Shown here: positions 9,344-18,658 of the stretch, in pieces | Numbering within the stretch: position 1 is the stretch's first letter | Layout of the letters: the number at the start of each line of letters is the position of its first letter | Assembly (NCBI GenBank): GCA_963724695.1 | Contig: CAVRVW010000012.1 | Coordinates: 868,001 to 932,000 of the forward strand | DNA length: 64,000 nucleotides | DNA from: CAVQFD01 sp963724695 | GTDB lineage: Bacteria; Acidobacteriota; Vicinamibacteria; Vicinamibacterales; CAVVIG01 | Direction: 5' to 3' | Position numbers and translations under genes: made by a program | The notes under the pieces: model-generated | The model's database searches: none | The model's input: the letters and a program-made list of their open reading frames with translations, nothing else | What the model was told of the DNA's origin: nothing

Positions 9344-10141
9344 TCAGACATGGCCGGCCACGGTGGAAAAGGTCGCCGTGTCGTGGGCCGGCACGCCGGC
9401 GCCACGAGACCGCACTCCTCGTCTGGCAGAAATCACCCGGGTGTCGACGTCGATGCCATCGAAAAGCCGCGTCCCGAACCGGATGCCCGCACGGCGCGGG
9501 GTCAGGCTGAGCGTCAGCCCCGCCGCGCTACGCGCCATCGGCTCGCTCCCGATCAGCAGGCCAACCGTCGTCGATCCTTCGACCATCCGCTGCAACCGCA
9601 GCCACGTGGTGAACGGCAGCCCGCGCACCGCCTCGACCGGCACCTCTCCGGCGTCGAACGCGACGATGCCGAAGTGGCCGGCTTGGAGCACGAGCGCGAA
9701 GGCACGGACCGCGTGCTCCAGGGCACGCTGGTTGGTGTCGCGACAGCGGCCCGGGGACAGGCGCACATGGCCGCGAATCCAGAGCACGCGATCGAAGACG
9801 ACGCCAGCCGCGGCGGCCGATTCGAGATCGAACATATCGAGCGCATCGACGAGCGCGACACGCTCTCCGCGCCTGGTGGCGGCCGCCAGCGCCGATGCAA
9901 GCAGGCTGGTCCGCCCGGAGGATCGCGGGCCCACGAGCTCGGACAGCTGCCCGCGCGGCAGCCCGCCACCGAGCCGCCGATCGAGGGATGTAACGCCGGT
10001 CGGGGCAACCGCGTATTCATCAGCAGTCGCAGGCGGCGCAGCCTCCGGAAGGACCGGGAGCTCCGGCAGCATCGTCGTCAACGTTCGATCGAGACGGCGT
10101 GTGCGGAGCAGCGATTCGAGGTCGGCTCGGGCAAGCGGCAT
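9344..10141 (-). CDS. imuA: mutasome accessory protein ImuA (RecA/SulA-like)
   Basis: First gene of the imuA-imuB-dnaE2 SOS cassette; ImuA is the RecA-like partner that helps the mutasome act at stalled forks. The ATG at 10141 (MPLARADLESLL) is preferred to the upstream in-frame ATG at 10210 because a promoter and palindrome lie between them. About 265 residues with a P-loop-like segment (LVGPRSSGRTSLLASALAA, about residues 70-90) in which the Lys of a normal Walker A is Arg, as is usual in ImuA, and a hydrophobic sheet strand (RVALVDALDMFD). It is the only gene of the operon without a repeat insertion. Stop overlaps the imuB start. Confidence 0.85.
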   Translation of the reverse strand: MPLARADLESLLRTRRLDRTLTTMLPELPVLPEAAPPATADEYAVAPTGVTSLDRRLGGGLPRGQLSELVGPRSSGRTSLLASALAAATRRGERVALVDALDMFDLESAAAAGVVFDRVLWIRGHVRLSPGRCRDTNQRALEHAVRAFALVLQAGHFGIVAFDAGEVPVEAVRGLPFTTWLRLQRMVEGSTTVGLLIGSEPMARSAAGLTLSLTPRRAGIRFGTRLFDGIDVDTRVISARRGVRSRGAGVPAHDTATFSTVAGHV

Positions 10142-10154
10142 GTTTCGCTTTATT

Positions 10155-10200
10155 TTCGCCTTGGATGGCGAACTATAGCCCACCGCCGCTGCTCGATCAA
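10155..10200 (-). promoter_or_regulatory. imuA promoter with overlapping palindromic operator
   Basis: Minus strand: TTGATC (10195-10200), 17-nt spacer, TATAGT (10172-10177). A perfect 6-6-6 palindrome TTCGCC-N6-GGCGAA (10155-10172) covers the expected transcription start. Its position fits a repressor such as LexA, which controls imuA operons in other bacteria; that it is the LexA box here is inference. Confidence 0.5.
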
Positions 10201-10275
10201 GCGCGATCAAGTATAAGATTGGTCGTTCTGGACTAAAGCCCTGTGCTGCATCTGTTTAGCTCTTAATCCACCACC

Positions 10276-11589
10276 GTGGCCGACTCCGCTCAGGCAGAAA
10301 CGCCCCCCAGAGAAGCCTCCGTCGACGCCACCTCGGCTACCGCCGAACCCCGTGGAATCCGGCGCACGCTGGTCGCGTTCACCTATCGCGACTTCCGGGT
10401 CCTGTGGTTCGGCGCCTGCACGTCGAGCATCGGCACCTGGATGCAGAGCCTCGCCGCCAACTGGCTGGTGCTCTCGCTGACCGGATCGGCCACCTACCTC
10501 GGTCTCGACGCTTTCCTGCAGCAGCTGCCGATCATGCTCTTCACGCTCATCGGCGGCGTGCTGGCGGACCGGCTCGATCGCCGGCGCACGCTGCTCATGT
10601 CGCAGTACGTGCAGACGGCAACGGCCGCCACACTGGCCCTGCTCGTCTACTTCGACGTCGTCACCATCTGGCACGTCCTGACGCTGTCGTTCCTTGCCGG
10701 CTGCGCCCAGGCCTTTGGCGGCCCGGCGTATCAATCTCTGATTCCGTCGCTCGTCGCGAAGCGCGACCTGACCAACGCCATCGCGCTCAACTCGATCCAG
10801 TTCAACGTCGCGCGCGTGCTCGGTCCCCTCTTTGCCGGCGCCGTCCTGGCGGTGTTCGCCACCTGGGGGTTTGCCGACGCGAGCCCCGAGGCGATGACGG
10901 CGTGCTTCACGCTGAACGCGCTGTCGTATCTCGTCGTGATCTACGCGCTGTCGTCGCTGCACGTCCGGCACATCCCGCCGACGACCACCAGGCCCATGCT
11001 CGAGGAGCTGCGCGGCGGCCTCGACTACGTCAGGAACACGCCGGCCATTCCGCCGCTCATCGTGCTCGCCTTCGCCACCACGTTTCTCGGCATGCCGCTC
11101 CTGACGCTCCTCCCGGTGTACGCGCGCGACATCTACCACGAGGGGGCGACCGAGTACACCCGCATGATGGCGTTCTCCGGCGCCGGGGCCATCGTCGGAT
11201 CGCTCTTCGTGGCGTGGCTCGGGCGTTTCAAGCGCATGGGCGTCACGACGCTGTCGGTGCAGGTGGCGTTCGGCCTCTTCATCGTGCTGTTCGCCGTCAC
11301 GCGCGTCATCTACGTGAGCTATGTCCTGCTCTTCCTCACCAACGTCGCGCTGATGATCGTGTTCTCGACCGTGACGTCGCTCATCCAGCTCCTCGCCCCG
11401 AACGAGATGCGCGGCCGCGTGATGAGCATCTACATGCTCGCGTTCCGCGGCGGGATGCCGCTCGGGAGCCTCGCCAGCGGGTACATGGCCAGCCAGTTCG
11501 GGGCGCCGGCCGTCCTCGTCGTCAACGGATCGCTCCTGATGGCGGTGGCGGCGTACTTCCTGTTCAAGGGGCACGTCAGGGAAATATGA
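10276..11589 (+). CDS. MFS transporter (EntS/MFS_3-like exporter)
   Basis: 437 residues, GTG start at 10276, divergent from imuA. A soluble N-terminus of about 35 residues is followed by twelve predicted membrane segments. The family signature between helices 2 and 3 is present (GGVLADRLDRRRTLL, about residues 98-112) and the related loop in the second half (APNEMRGRVMSIYMLAFRGGMPLGSL). Order and motifs resemble the MFS_3 group that includes the enterobactin exporter EntS, usually small-molecule or drug efflux. Substrate cannot be read from the sequence. The stop runs directly into a heptamer repeat. Confidence 0.85.
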   Translation: MADSAQAETPPREASVDATSATAEPRGIRRTLVAFTYRDFRVLWFGACTSSIGTWMQSLAANWLVLSLTGSATYLGLDAFLQQLPIMLFTLIGGVLADRLDRRRTLLMSQYVQTATAATLALLVYFDVVTIWHVLTLSFLAGCAQAFGGPAYQSLIPSLVAKRDLTNAIALNSIQFNVARVLGPLFAGAVLAVFATWGFADASPEAMTACFTLNALSYLVVIYALSSLHVRHIPPTTTRPMLEELRGGLDYVRNTPAIPPLIVLAFATTFLGMPLLTLLPVYARDIYHEGATEYTRMMAFSGAGAIVGSLFVAWLGRFKRMGVTTLSVQVAFGLFIVLFAVTRVIYVSYVLLFLTNVALMIVFSTVTSLIQLLAPNEMRGRVMSIYMLAFRGGMPLGSLASGYMASQFGAPAVLVVNGSLLMAVAAYFLFKGHVREI

Positions 11590-11678
11590 AATTGGGTGAT
11601 TGGGTGGTTGGGTAATTGGGTGATTGAGTTGGGTAATTGGGATAATTGGGTAAGTTGCGTCAATCGGGTAATTGGGGG
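11590..11678. repeat. attgggt tandem repeat
   Basis: Seven to nine degenerate copies of attgggt(g/a) directly after the MFS stop and ending at the start region of the dipeptidase. It fills the whole intergenic space, so the dipeptidase promoter must lie in it or upstream. Confidence 0.75.
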
Positions 11679-11684
11679 GTGGTG

Positions 11685-13033
11685 GTGAGGCGAATCTGGC
11701 GAACGGTCGGAGTTGTCCTGGCGGCGCTGACTGGAAGTCGTCTCTGGCGGCGCAGGGCGGGCCGGAACTGGTGGCGCGGGCGCGGGCGATTCACGACCGG
11801 GTGATCACGCTCGACACGCACGACGACATCGATCCGGCCCAGTTCACGAGGGCGTGCAACTACACGATGCCCCTCGCGACGCAGGTGACGCTGCCGAAGA
11901 TGAAGGCCGGCGGCCTCGACGTCTCGTTCATGATCGTCTACGTCGGCCAGCCCAATCCGGCGCAAGTGCCCGATGCGTTTCAGCCCGCCGGGTACGATCG
12001 CGCGTACAAGACGGCCATTGCCAAGTTTGACGCCGTGCATCGCCTCACGAAGGAGATTGCGCCGAACGACATCGAGCTGGCGCTCACGCCCGCCGACGTG
12101 GTGCGCATCGCCAGGAGCGGCAAGAAGGTCGCGGTGATCGGGATCGAGAACGGCTACCCGATCGGCACCGATGTCGGCCGCGTCCGCGAGTTCTGGCAGC
12201 GCGGCGGCCGGTACATGTCGCTCGCGCACAACGGGCACAGCCAGCTGGCCGACTCGAATACCGGCGAGGCCACCAACCAGTGGTCGTTCGGCGGGCTGTC
12301 GCCGCTCGGCCGCCGGGTGATCGAAGAGATGAACCGGGTCGGCATCATGATCGACGTGTCGCATCCGTCGAAGGGCGCCATCCTCCAGGCGATCGGCCTC
12401 TCGAAAGCGCCAGTCATCGCCTCGCACTCGTCAGTGCGGCGCCTGGCCAACCATCCCCGCAACATGGACGACGAGATGTTGATGGCGATGAAGACCAACG
12501 GCGGCGTCGTCCAGGTCGTGGCGCTCGGTGCGTACCTCAAGGCGGATCCCGTGGAGCGTGGGCCGGCGCTGGCCGAGCTGCGCCGGGAGTTCGGTACGGC
12601 CGCGCCTCCGCCCGCGCCAACCGCAGCCGCCACGGCATGCCCGATGGACACGCCCAGTCCGCCTCCAGCGGCCGGCACGAGCCCGGTTCCCGGCGTCAAT
12701 CCGGCGTCGCTCACAGCAGAGCGCCGCCGTGTCTTCGAGCAACGGCTGGCCGACATCAACCGCCAATGGCCGGCGGCCAGACCTGGCGTCACGGATCTCG
12801 TCGATCACATCGACTACATCGTGAAGCTCATCGGCATCGATCACGTCGGTATCGCATCGGACTTCGACGGCGGCGGCGGCATCGAGGGCTGGCAGCACGC
12901 AGGCGAGACGTTCAACGTGACGCTGGAGCTCGTGCGGCGCGGCTACACCGAGGAGCAGATCGGCAAGATCTGGAGCGGGAACCTGCTGCGGGTCTGGTCG
13001 GAGGTCGAAAAGGTCGCCGCACAGACCCGTTGA
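11685..13033 (+). CDS. membrane dipeptidase, M19 family
   Basis: Zinc dipeptidase that cleaves small peptides, secreted or periplasmic. GTG at 11685 gives a signal peptide (RRIWRTVGVVLAALTGS) but needs a one-base correction near 11735 to join the main frame, which is open from 11672. Metal ligands of the family are visible: TLDTHDD (about residue 47-53), the bridging Glu in IGIENG (about 145), His in MIDVSHPS (about 222) and ASHSSVRRL (about 245). A C-terminal Pro/Ala-rich insert (about 300-345) is longer than in renal dipeptidase. About 445 residues. Confidence 0.85.
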
Positions 13034-13082
13034 CATTTCGCTTTTTATTCGCCTATGCTCTTCCTCCTACGAGGGAGGTCAC

Positions 13083-13565
13083 ATGGACGAGAAAGCGCTG
13101 TTTCTGAAGTTCTGGGACAAGGAAGCCACGGCCACGCGCAAGGTCATCTCGCGCATCCCGCAGGCCAAGTCCGATCACCGCGCAGATCCGAAGGCACGGA
13201 CCGCACGGGAGATCGCGTGGCTCATGGTGCGCGAAGAGATCATGCTGGCGGCCGGCCTCGTGAGCGGCACGCTGGCGTGGGAGGAACTGCCAACGCCCGC
13301 CACCGTGCAGGAGATCCTCGATACCTACGATCGATCGCACGGCGACGTCACGGCCAAGCTGCGCGCGCTCGAGCCCGCCAAGTGGGCCAAAGAGGTGCCG
13401 TTCCTCTGGGGCGGCCAGGAAGTGATGCGCGACACCGGCTACGACACCGCGTGGGGGTTCCTCTTCGACCAGATCCACCATCGCGGTCAGCTGTCGACCT
13501 ACCTGCGGCCGATGGGATCGACCGTGCCGTCGATCTACGGCCCCAGCGCGGACGAAGCGAGCTAG
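13083..13565 (+). CDS. DinB-family protein (four-helix metal-binding)
   Basis: 160 residues with a strong ribosome site (gagggaggtcac) before the ATG. The C-terminal family signature FDQIHHRGQLSTYLRPMG (about residues 135-152) holds two of the three metal-binding histidines of the DinB/YfiT fold; the first is not obvious (DHRAD near residue 33 is possible). Function of this group ranges from thiol transfer to unknown; the name does not prove DNA-damage control. It stands alone between the dipeptidase and a transporter. Another DinB protein lies at 54252-54770. Confidence 0.8.
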   Translation: MDEKALFLKFWDKEATATRKVISRIPQAKSDHRADPKARTAREIAWLMVREEIMLAAGLVSGTLAWEELPTPATVQEILDTYDRSHGDVTAKLRALEPAKWAKEVPFLWGGQEVMRDTGYDTAWGFLFDQIHHRGQLSTYLRPMGSTVPSIYGPSADEAS

Positions 13566-13673
13566 CCGAGCGGAGCTCGGTGAACTGAGAAGTTGAGAAC
13601 GACGAAGGACACAGACGAGTCGAGGGGTTCACGCCGCCGCTGGGCTACACGCGTCGGGCTCACTCGATCGCTC

Positions 13674-14306
13674 ATGTTTGAACTTCTCGCTGTTTCCGGG
13701 CTCGGGACGCTGGTGGGCATGCGTCACGCGCTCGAGCCCGATCATCTCGCTGCCGTCACGACGCTCGTCAGCCGCGAGCGGAGCGGCCGCCGGGCCGCCA
13801 CGCTCGGCGTCTGCTGGGGCCTCGGTCATACGTTCGCGCTGGTCGTGGCAGCTTCCGCCCTGCTCCTCGTGCAGCGGGAAATGCCGGCCGGCGCGACGGT
13901 CGCGTTCGAGCTGATGGTGGCGGTGATGCTCATCGTGCTCGGTGCCCGCGCGATGATGCAGACGATACGGGCTGGGCGCCCGGCGGTTTCGCATGCGCCG
14001 GAAAGGGAGTTCGATTCGTTCCTTCGGCCTCTGTTGGTGGGCATGGTCCACGGGCTGGCCGGAAGCGGCGCGTTGACGGCGCTCGTCCTGTCGACCTTGC
14101 CCACGGTGCCATCGAGGCTGGCCTTCGTCGCGCTCTTCGGAGCGGCCTCGACCCTCAGCATGGCCGCCGCTTCGGGCCTTCTCGGCTGGCCCCTCGCCCG
14201 TCTCGGCGCCCGCCACATCGTCACGCGAGGCGTCACCCTCGCCGTCGGTGTGTGCTCGGCGATGCTTGGCGTGGTCTGGGGCAGCGCGGCGCTGCGCGCC
14301 TTCTAA
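13674..14306 (+). CDS. NicO/UreH-type metal transporter
   Basis: 210 residues, six predicted membrane helices. The first helix carries RHALEPDHLAAV, the H-x4-D-H signature of nickel/cobalt permeases, followed by GLGHTFALV, a second histidine motif of the family; a third (GMVHGLAGSGALTAL) follows the central loop. It is shorter than NiCoT permeases and fits the UreH/RcnA-like group. Start ATG at 13674 is chosen because the N-terminal extension in frame is basic and non-homologous in look. Substrate nickel or cobalt is inferred from the motif only; no urease or hydrogenase gene is near. Confidence 0.75.
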   Translation: MFELLAVSGLGTLVGMRHALEPDHLAAVTTLVSRERSGRRAATLGVCWGLGHTFALVVAASALLLVQREMPAGATVAFELMVAVMLIVLGARAMMQTIRAGRPAVSHAPEREFDSFLRPLLVGMVHGLAGSGALTALVLSTLPTVPSRLAFVALFGAASTLSMAAASGLLGWPLARLGARHIVTRGVTLAVGVCSAMLGVVWGSAALRAF

Positions 14307-14381
14307 GAGAACGGAGAACAGGGAACAGAGAACGGGAGGCCTCTCCCTGTTCCCCGTTCCCCGTTCCCTGTTCTCTGTTCC
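14307..14381. terminator. heptamer hairpin between convergent genes
   Basis: 7-mers gaacgga/gaacagg/gaacaga (14310-14335) and their inverse (tgttccc words, 14345-14381) form an imperfect stem of about 30 bp with a small internal inverted repeat (gggaggcctctccc). It lies exactly between the two converging stops, so it can serve both as transcription end. No U-tract is present. Confidence 0.55.
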
Positions 14382-14876
14382 CTACCTGGCACTTTCGTAG
14401 AGCGTGCTGGCGCCGCCGCCAATCGCCGCGCCAATGAGCGCGCCCTTCTTGCCTCCGAAGATGGCGCCGACGCCCGCGCCGGTCGCTGTCGATCCGCCCA
14501 CGAGCAAAGCGGTTTTCTTCCAGTCGCGTCCGGCCTCCCGACGCACGACCGTTCGCTGCACCGGTCGCGGGGCCTCCTGCACCAGGTACTGCGGCTGCGA
14601 CACGCGTGCCGCGTACGAGACGGGTTGGGTCCCGGACGTCACGGGCACGAGTTGGTAGTACGCCCCTGTCGGCCCCTGAACGACCCCGACGGCTCCGACT
14701 TGTCCAACTGGGGCGTAACCCTGGACGATCCCGGGGGCCGTGGTGAACTGGGACCCCGGTACACCCTGCCACTCCGCCGGACCGAACGCAGCGGCGCGAG
14801 GGCTGAGCAGGCCGTAGGCGATGAGCAGTACTCCCACGGCAATCACGCTGAGAACCGCAGCAAGGAACTTAGTCAT
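14382..14876 (-). CDS. membrane-anchored glycine-zipper protein
   Basis: 164 residues from the ATG at 14876. One N-terminal membrane segment (FLAAVLSVIAVGVLLIAYGLL), a Gln/Val/Pro-rich periplasmic middle, and a C-terminal glycine zipper (GGSTATGAGVGAIFGGKKGA, about 130-150) of the YMGG kind that inserts in or packs against membranes. Likely an envelope-structure protein. No partner gene is adjacent. Confidence 0.65.
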   Translation of the reverse strand: MTKFLAAVLSVIAVGVLLIAYGLLSPRAAAFGPAEWQGVPGSQFTTAPGIVQGYAPVGQVGAVGVVQGPTGAYYQLVPVTSGTQPVSYAARVSQPQYLVQEAPRPVQRTVVRREAGRDWKKTALLVGGSTATGAGVGAIFGGKKGALIGAAIGGGASTLYESAR

Positions 14877-15102
14877 GTTGAGCGACACAGCGAAGGCCGT
14901 GCCAGCGGCCGCCCGAGGCTTCGCAACGGTTTGGGCGGCCGAGGTGTCCTGTAACGAGGGTGCGAACGTCCCGACTTTGAGACGCGCCCGGGTCCCTTAC
15001 AATAGCCAGCAGTCCGGAACCGACCTGGTTGACTCCCATCACACTGACGTTCATCGCACGAACTGACGACGCCGCCCTCAACATCGGACGAGCTGCACGC
15101 CG

Positions 15103-15815
15103 GTGACGCGAATTCTCGTTGTCGAAGACGACCGCGACATCGCCGACCTGGTGCGCCGGGCGCTCGAGAAGGCGGGCTACGCGGCAGACGTCCTGACCTC
15201 GGGGCGCGATGCGCTCGCCGCTATCGCCGCACGTCCGCCCGATCTCGCTGGTGCTCGACCTCATGCTGCCGCATGTCGGACGGGCTCGACATCTGCCGAA
15301 ACGTGCGAAGCCACGAAGCGACGGCGCACATTCCCATCATCATGCTGACGGCCCGTGCCGAGGAGTCGGAGCGTATCGTCGGCCTCGACCTCGGCGCCGA
15401 CGACTACATGGCGAAGCCGTTCAGCCCCAACGAGCTGGTGGCTCGGGTGCGTGCGCTGCTGCGCCGCGCCACCCGGCAGACACCGATCACGGGCACCATC
15501 ACCTACGGCGGCATCGCTGGTCGACAGCGGACCGCCACGTCGTGTCGTCGAACGGCAGTCCGGTGACGCTGACGGCCAAGGAGTTTCTGCTGCTCGAGTA
15601 CCTGCTCCGGCATCGCGGCCGGGTGCTCTCGCGCGACGTGCTGCTCACCGACGTCTGGGGCTACAAGTACACGGGCGGCACGCGCACGGTGGACGTGCAC
15701 GTCCGGCGGCTGCGGGAGAAGCTGCCGCCGCTCGAGGACGCGCTGGTCACCGTCAAGCAGTTCGGCTACAAGCTCCTCGATCAGTCGCCGGCCTCGATCG
15801 TCGAGCATGTCCTGA
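15103..15815 (+). CDS. phoB: OmpR/PhoB-family response regulator, frameshifted
   Basis: GTG start at 15103. Receiver domain: acidic pocket VVEDDRD, phosphoacceptor in LDLMLPH, Thr in IIMLTARAEE, Lys in YMAKPFSP. Winged-helix output domain: LTAKEFLLLEYLLRHRGRVL and TRTVDVHVRRLREKL. The frame breaks near 15249, 15276, 15519 and 15533 by one extra base each and again just before the TGA at 15813. The kinase gene starts one base later. Next to a PhoR-like kinase and a phosphate transporter, this is most likely the PhoB of the phosphate starvation response; that assignment rests on context. Confidence 0.75.
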
Positions 15816-15816
15816 G

Positions 15817-17612
15817 ATGTCGCGCGCCGGCTTCCACCTCAAGCTGTTCTTCGCGCGCGCTCGCCGCGGTCGTCGCTCGCGCTCGTCGTCGCCGGCGCTC
15901 GTCGTCGCCACGTCGATGCGGCGCCAGACCGACCGGCGGATCGAGCAGACGCTGGTCGCCGAAGCGCGGCTCGCAGCCGAGCTCCTCGGGCAATCGGCGC
16001 TCGCAGGGCGCCTCCCGTGTCAGCGCTCGACGCCGAGGCCGATCGCATCGGCGCGCTGCATCGGCGCCCGCGTCACGTTCGTCGCCGCGACGGCCGCGTG
16101 GTCGGCGACTCGGCCGAGCCGGTCGAAGGCGCTGGCCGCGCTCGAGAACCACGCCGACCGGCCCGAGATCCTCGGCGCCGCGCGCCGGCGCAGTCGGGCA
16201 CGGCCCGGCGGTACAGCGCGACGCTCGACATCGACATGCTGTACGTCGCGGTGCCGGTCGCGCACGGACGATCGCGTACGTCCGCGTCGCGCTGCCGCTC
16301 ACCGACGTCCGGCAGCAGCTCGCGGACCGTCCTGACGGCGACGCTCGTGGCGCTCGGCCTGGCCCTCGTCGGAGCCGCCGGGCTCGCGTTCTGATGACCG
16401 CACGGCTGGGCCAGCGCGTGGCGCGATCGCCGGCGTCGCCGAGCGCTACCGCGCGGGGCGACCTGACGCCGCCGCGCATCGACTTCGGCGACGACGAGCT
16501 CGGCACGGTGGCGCGGGCGCTCGACGAGTCGGTCCAGGAGCTCGGGCGCCGGCTCGACGAGCTGGCGCGCGATCGCGCGCGCATGGAGGCGATTCTCGCC
16601 GGGCATGGTCGAAGGCGTCATCGTCGTCGACGCGCAGGGACGGCTGCAGCTCGCCAACGACGCCGCGCGCCGGATGCTGCAAGCTCGACGACCTGGCGAT
16701 CGGCCGCCACTACGTCGAGACGATCCGGCACCCGGCCATCGCCGATCTGGTCGGCGCGGCGCTCGGCGGGCACGACGCCCGGATTCGGTGCAGCTCTCGC
16801 CGCCCCGCGACCAGTCGCGGACGATCATGGCGCGCGCCGCCCCGGTCGACGATCGGCGGACCGCACGGCGCCGTGCTCGTGCTGCACGACATCACCGACC
16901 TGCGCCGCGCCGATCAGATCCGGCGCGATTTCGTCGCCAACGTGTCGCACGAGCTGCGCACGCCGCTCACCGCGATCCGCGGCTACGTCGAAGCGCTGCC
17001 GGAGGGCGACGCCAGCGCCGGACGAGACGCCAGCGGTTCCTCGGCATCATCGATGCGCCACGCGCTGCGCATGGAGCGGCTCGTCAAGGATCTGCTGCGC
17101 CTGGCCCGCCTCGACGCCGGACAGGAAACGCTCGAGATGGTCGCGTGCGACACGCGAGCGCTCGTGCAGTCGGTGCGTCGGCCGAGCTCACGCCGGCGAT
17201 CGAGGCAGCGGCGACCAGCAGCGTGCAGGTCGACGTCGCGCCGGCGCCGAAATCGCTGCGCGGCGATCCGGCCAAGCTGCACGACGTGCTCCGCAATCTG
17301 GTCGACAACGCCAGCACCTACGCGCCGGAGCAGAGCGCCGATCGATCGTCGACGCGCAGCGCCGGCGGCGATCGCGTCGCGATCTCGGTCTCCGACGACG
17401 GGCCCGGGATTCCCGGACGACGATCTGTCGCGCGTGTTCGAGCGGTTCTATCGCGTCGACAAGTCGCGCGCGCGCGATCCGGGCGGCACCGGCCTCGGAC
17501 TGGCGATCGTCAAGCACCTGGTGGAACTGCACGGCGGCACGGTGCGCGCCGAGAACCGGCCCGAAGGCGGCGCGACGTTCACGATCGAGCTGTCGAGCCG
17601 GTCGAACCGTAG
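15817..17612 (+). CDS. phoR: PhoR-like sensor histidine kinase, heavily frameshifted
   Basis: About 590 residues once indels are bridged. Order: N-terminal membrane helix (LALVVAG..LVVATSM), periplasmic sensor region (ADRIGALIGARVTF, DRPEILG), second helix (ATLVALGLALVGAAGLAF), HAMP, PAS (GVIVVDAQGRLQLANDAARRML), phosphoacceptor FVANVSHELRTPLTAIRGYVE with His in SHELRTP, and ATPase domain with NLVDNA, DDGPGIP and GGTGLGLAIVKH. Domain order equals PhoR of the Pho regulon. At least ten single-base indels in 1.8 kb; conserved protein motifs lie on every side of them, which favours sequence error. Confidence 0.75.
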
Positions 17613-17641
17613 CGATCTGACGCCACGTCACGAACGTCGCG

Positions 17642-18650
17642 CTACTGCGCGCCGGCGAGCGGTCAGCAGCCAGGTAGGCGCCGCGCGCCGATCGCGAACG
17701 GCGGCGGGAATGGTCAGCACCCACGCCCAGACGATCTGCCCGGCCACGCCCCAGCGCACGGCCGACAGGCGCCGCGTCGCGCCGACGCCGACGATGGCGC
17801 CGGTGATGGCGTGCGTGGTGCTGACGGGGACGCCGATCAGCGTCGCCGATCAGGATCGAGACGCGCCGCGCCGGTCTCGGCGGCGAAGCCGCCGACCGGC
17901 TGCAGCTTCGTGATCTTCGACCCCATCGTGTGGATGATGCGCCAGCCGCCGGCCAGCGTGCCGAGGCCGATCGCCGCGTGCGCCGCCAGCACGACCCAGA
18001 ACGGAATGTCGAACGTCTGGATGTAGCCGGCCGTGCAGCAGCACGCCGGCGATGATGCCCATCGTCTTCTGCGCGTCGTTGGCGCCGTGGTTCAGGCTGA
18101 AGACCGCCGCCGACACGCAGCTGCAGCCGGCGGAACCAGCGGTCGACCCGCGACGGCGGCGTCCAGCGGAAGATCCAGAAGATGGACGTCATCAGCAGCA
18201 AGCCCGAGCGCCAGCCCGATGAGCGGCGACAGGACGATGAAGATGAGCGTCTTGGTCCAGCCGCTCGGGATGATCGCCGCGAAGCCGGCCTTCGCCACCG
18301 CCGCGCCGGCGTAGCCGCCGATGCAGCGCGTGCGACGAGCTGGTCGGCAGGCCGAAGTACCAGGTGATCAGGTCCCAGACGATCGCGCCGACCAGGCCCG
18401 CCGAAGATCACGGCGAAGGTGACGATCTTGACGTCGATCATCCCGGAGCCGACCGTCTTGGCGACGGCGGTGCCGAACGTGAAGGCCGCGACGAAGTTGA
18501 AGAACGCGGCCCAGATGACCGCCTTGCCCGGCGACAGGACGCGGGTCGAGACGACCGTGGCAATGGAATTGGCGGCGTCGTGGAAGCCGTTGATGTAGTC
18601 GAAGAACGAGGGCGACGAGGATCGAGCCGGCGACGACGATCGCAGAGCAT
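17642..18650 (-). CDS. pitA: PiT-family low-affinity phosphate transporter, frameshifted
   Basis: About 335 residues, ATG at 18650, 9 nt after the DUF47 stop. Both PiT signatures are visible: DYINGFHDAANSIATV at the N-terminus and SLNHGANDAQKTMGII in the second half, separated by hydrophobic helices (GLPTSSSHALIGGYAG region, VLSPLIGLALGL). The end at 17642 follows TIPAA and a short tail. Five or more single-base indels. Imports inorganic phosphate with a cation; operon with its DUF47 partner and probably under the operator at 19339-19372. Confidence 0.8.
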
Positions 18651-18658
18651 GACGACGC

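Larger units (their letters stand above)
7787..9351 (-). pseudogene. imuB: mutasome Y-family-like protein ImuB, disrupted at both ends by repeats
   Basis: ImuB is the non-catalytic Y-family adaptor that links DnaE2 to the beta clamp and ImuA. The start ATG at 9351 overlaps the imuA stop (ATGTCTGA). The first ten residues (MSDRGFACLF) match the ImuB N-terminus, then a 9-mer repeat (9255-9335) intervenes with a frame change, and the usual next 50-60 residues are missing. The body (LAEEFSPRYEVDG, ITIDISGLGRLLG, about residue 40 to 430) is intact but carries two in-frame repeat inserts at 8911-8951 and 8147-8240. The C-terminus GEWWTTE runs into another 9-mer repeat (7897-7993) and stops at 7950; the true end (EEWDVAMADGAIYRVFRELG) is readable after it and stops at 7787-7789. 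As assembled it would not make a full ImuB. Confidence 0.8.

Noticed and set aside
13036..13060. Copy of the imuA operator before the DinB gene
   Set aside because: tttcgctttttattcgcc resembles the imuA leader but has no palindrome and is in the opposite orientation.
17188..18441. 417-codon minus-strand frame
   Set aside because: A mosaic of pitA segments and out-of-frame sequence created by indels; treated as part of pitA and the phoR antisense.
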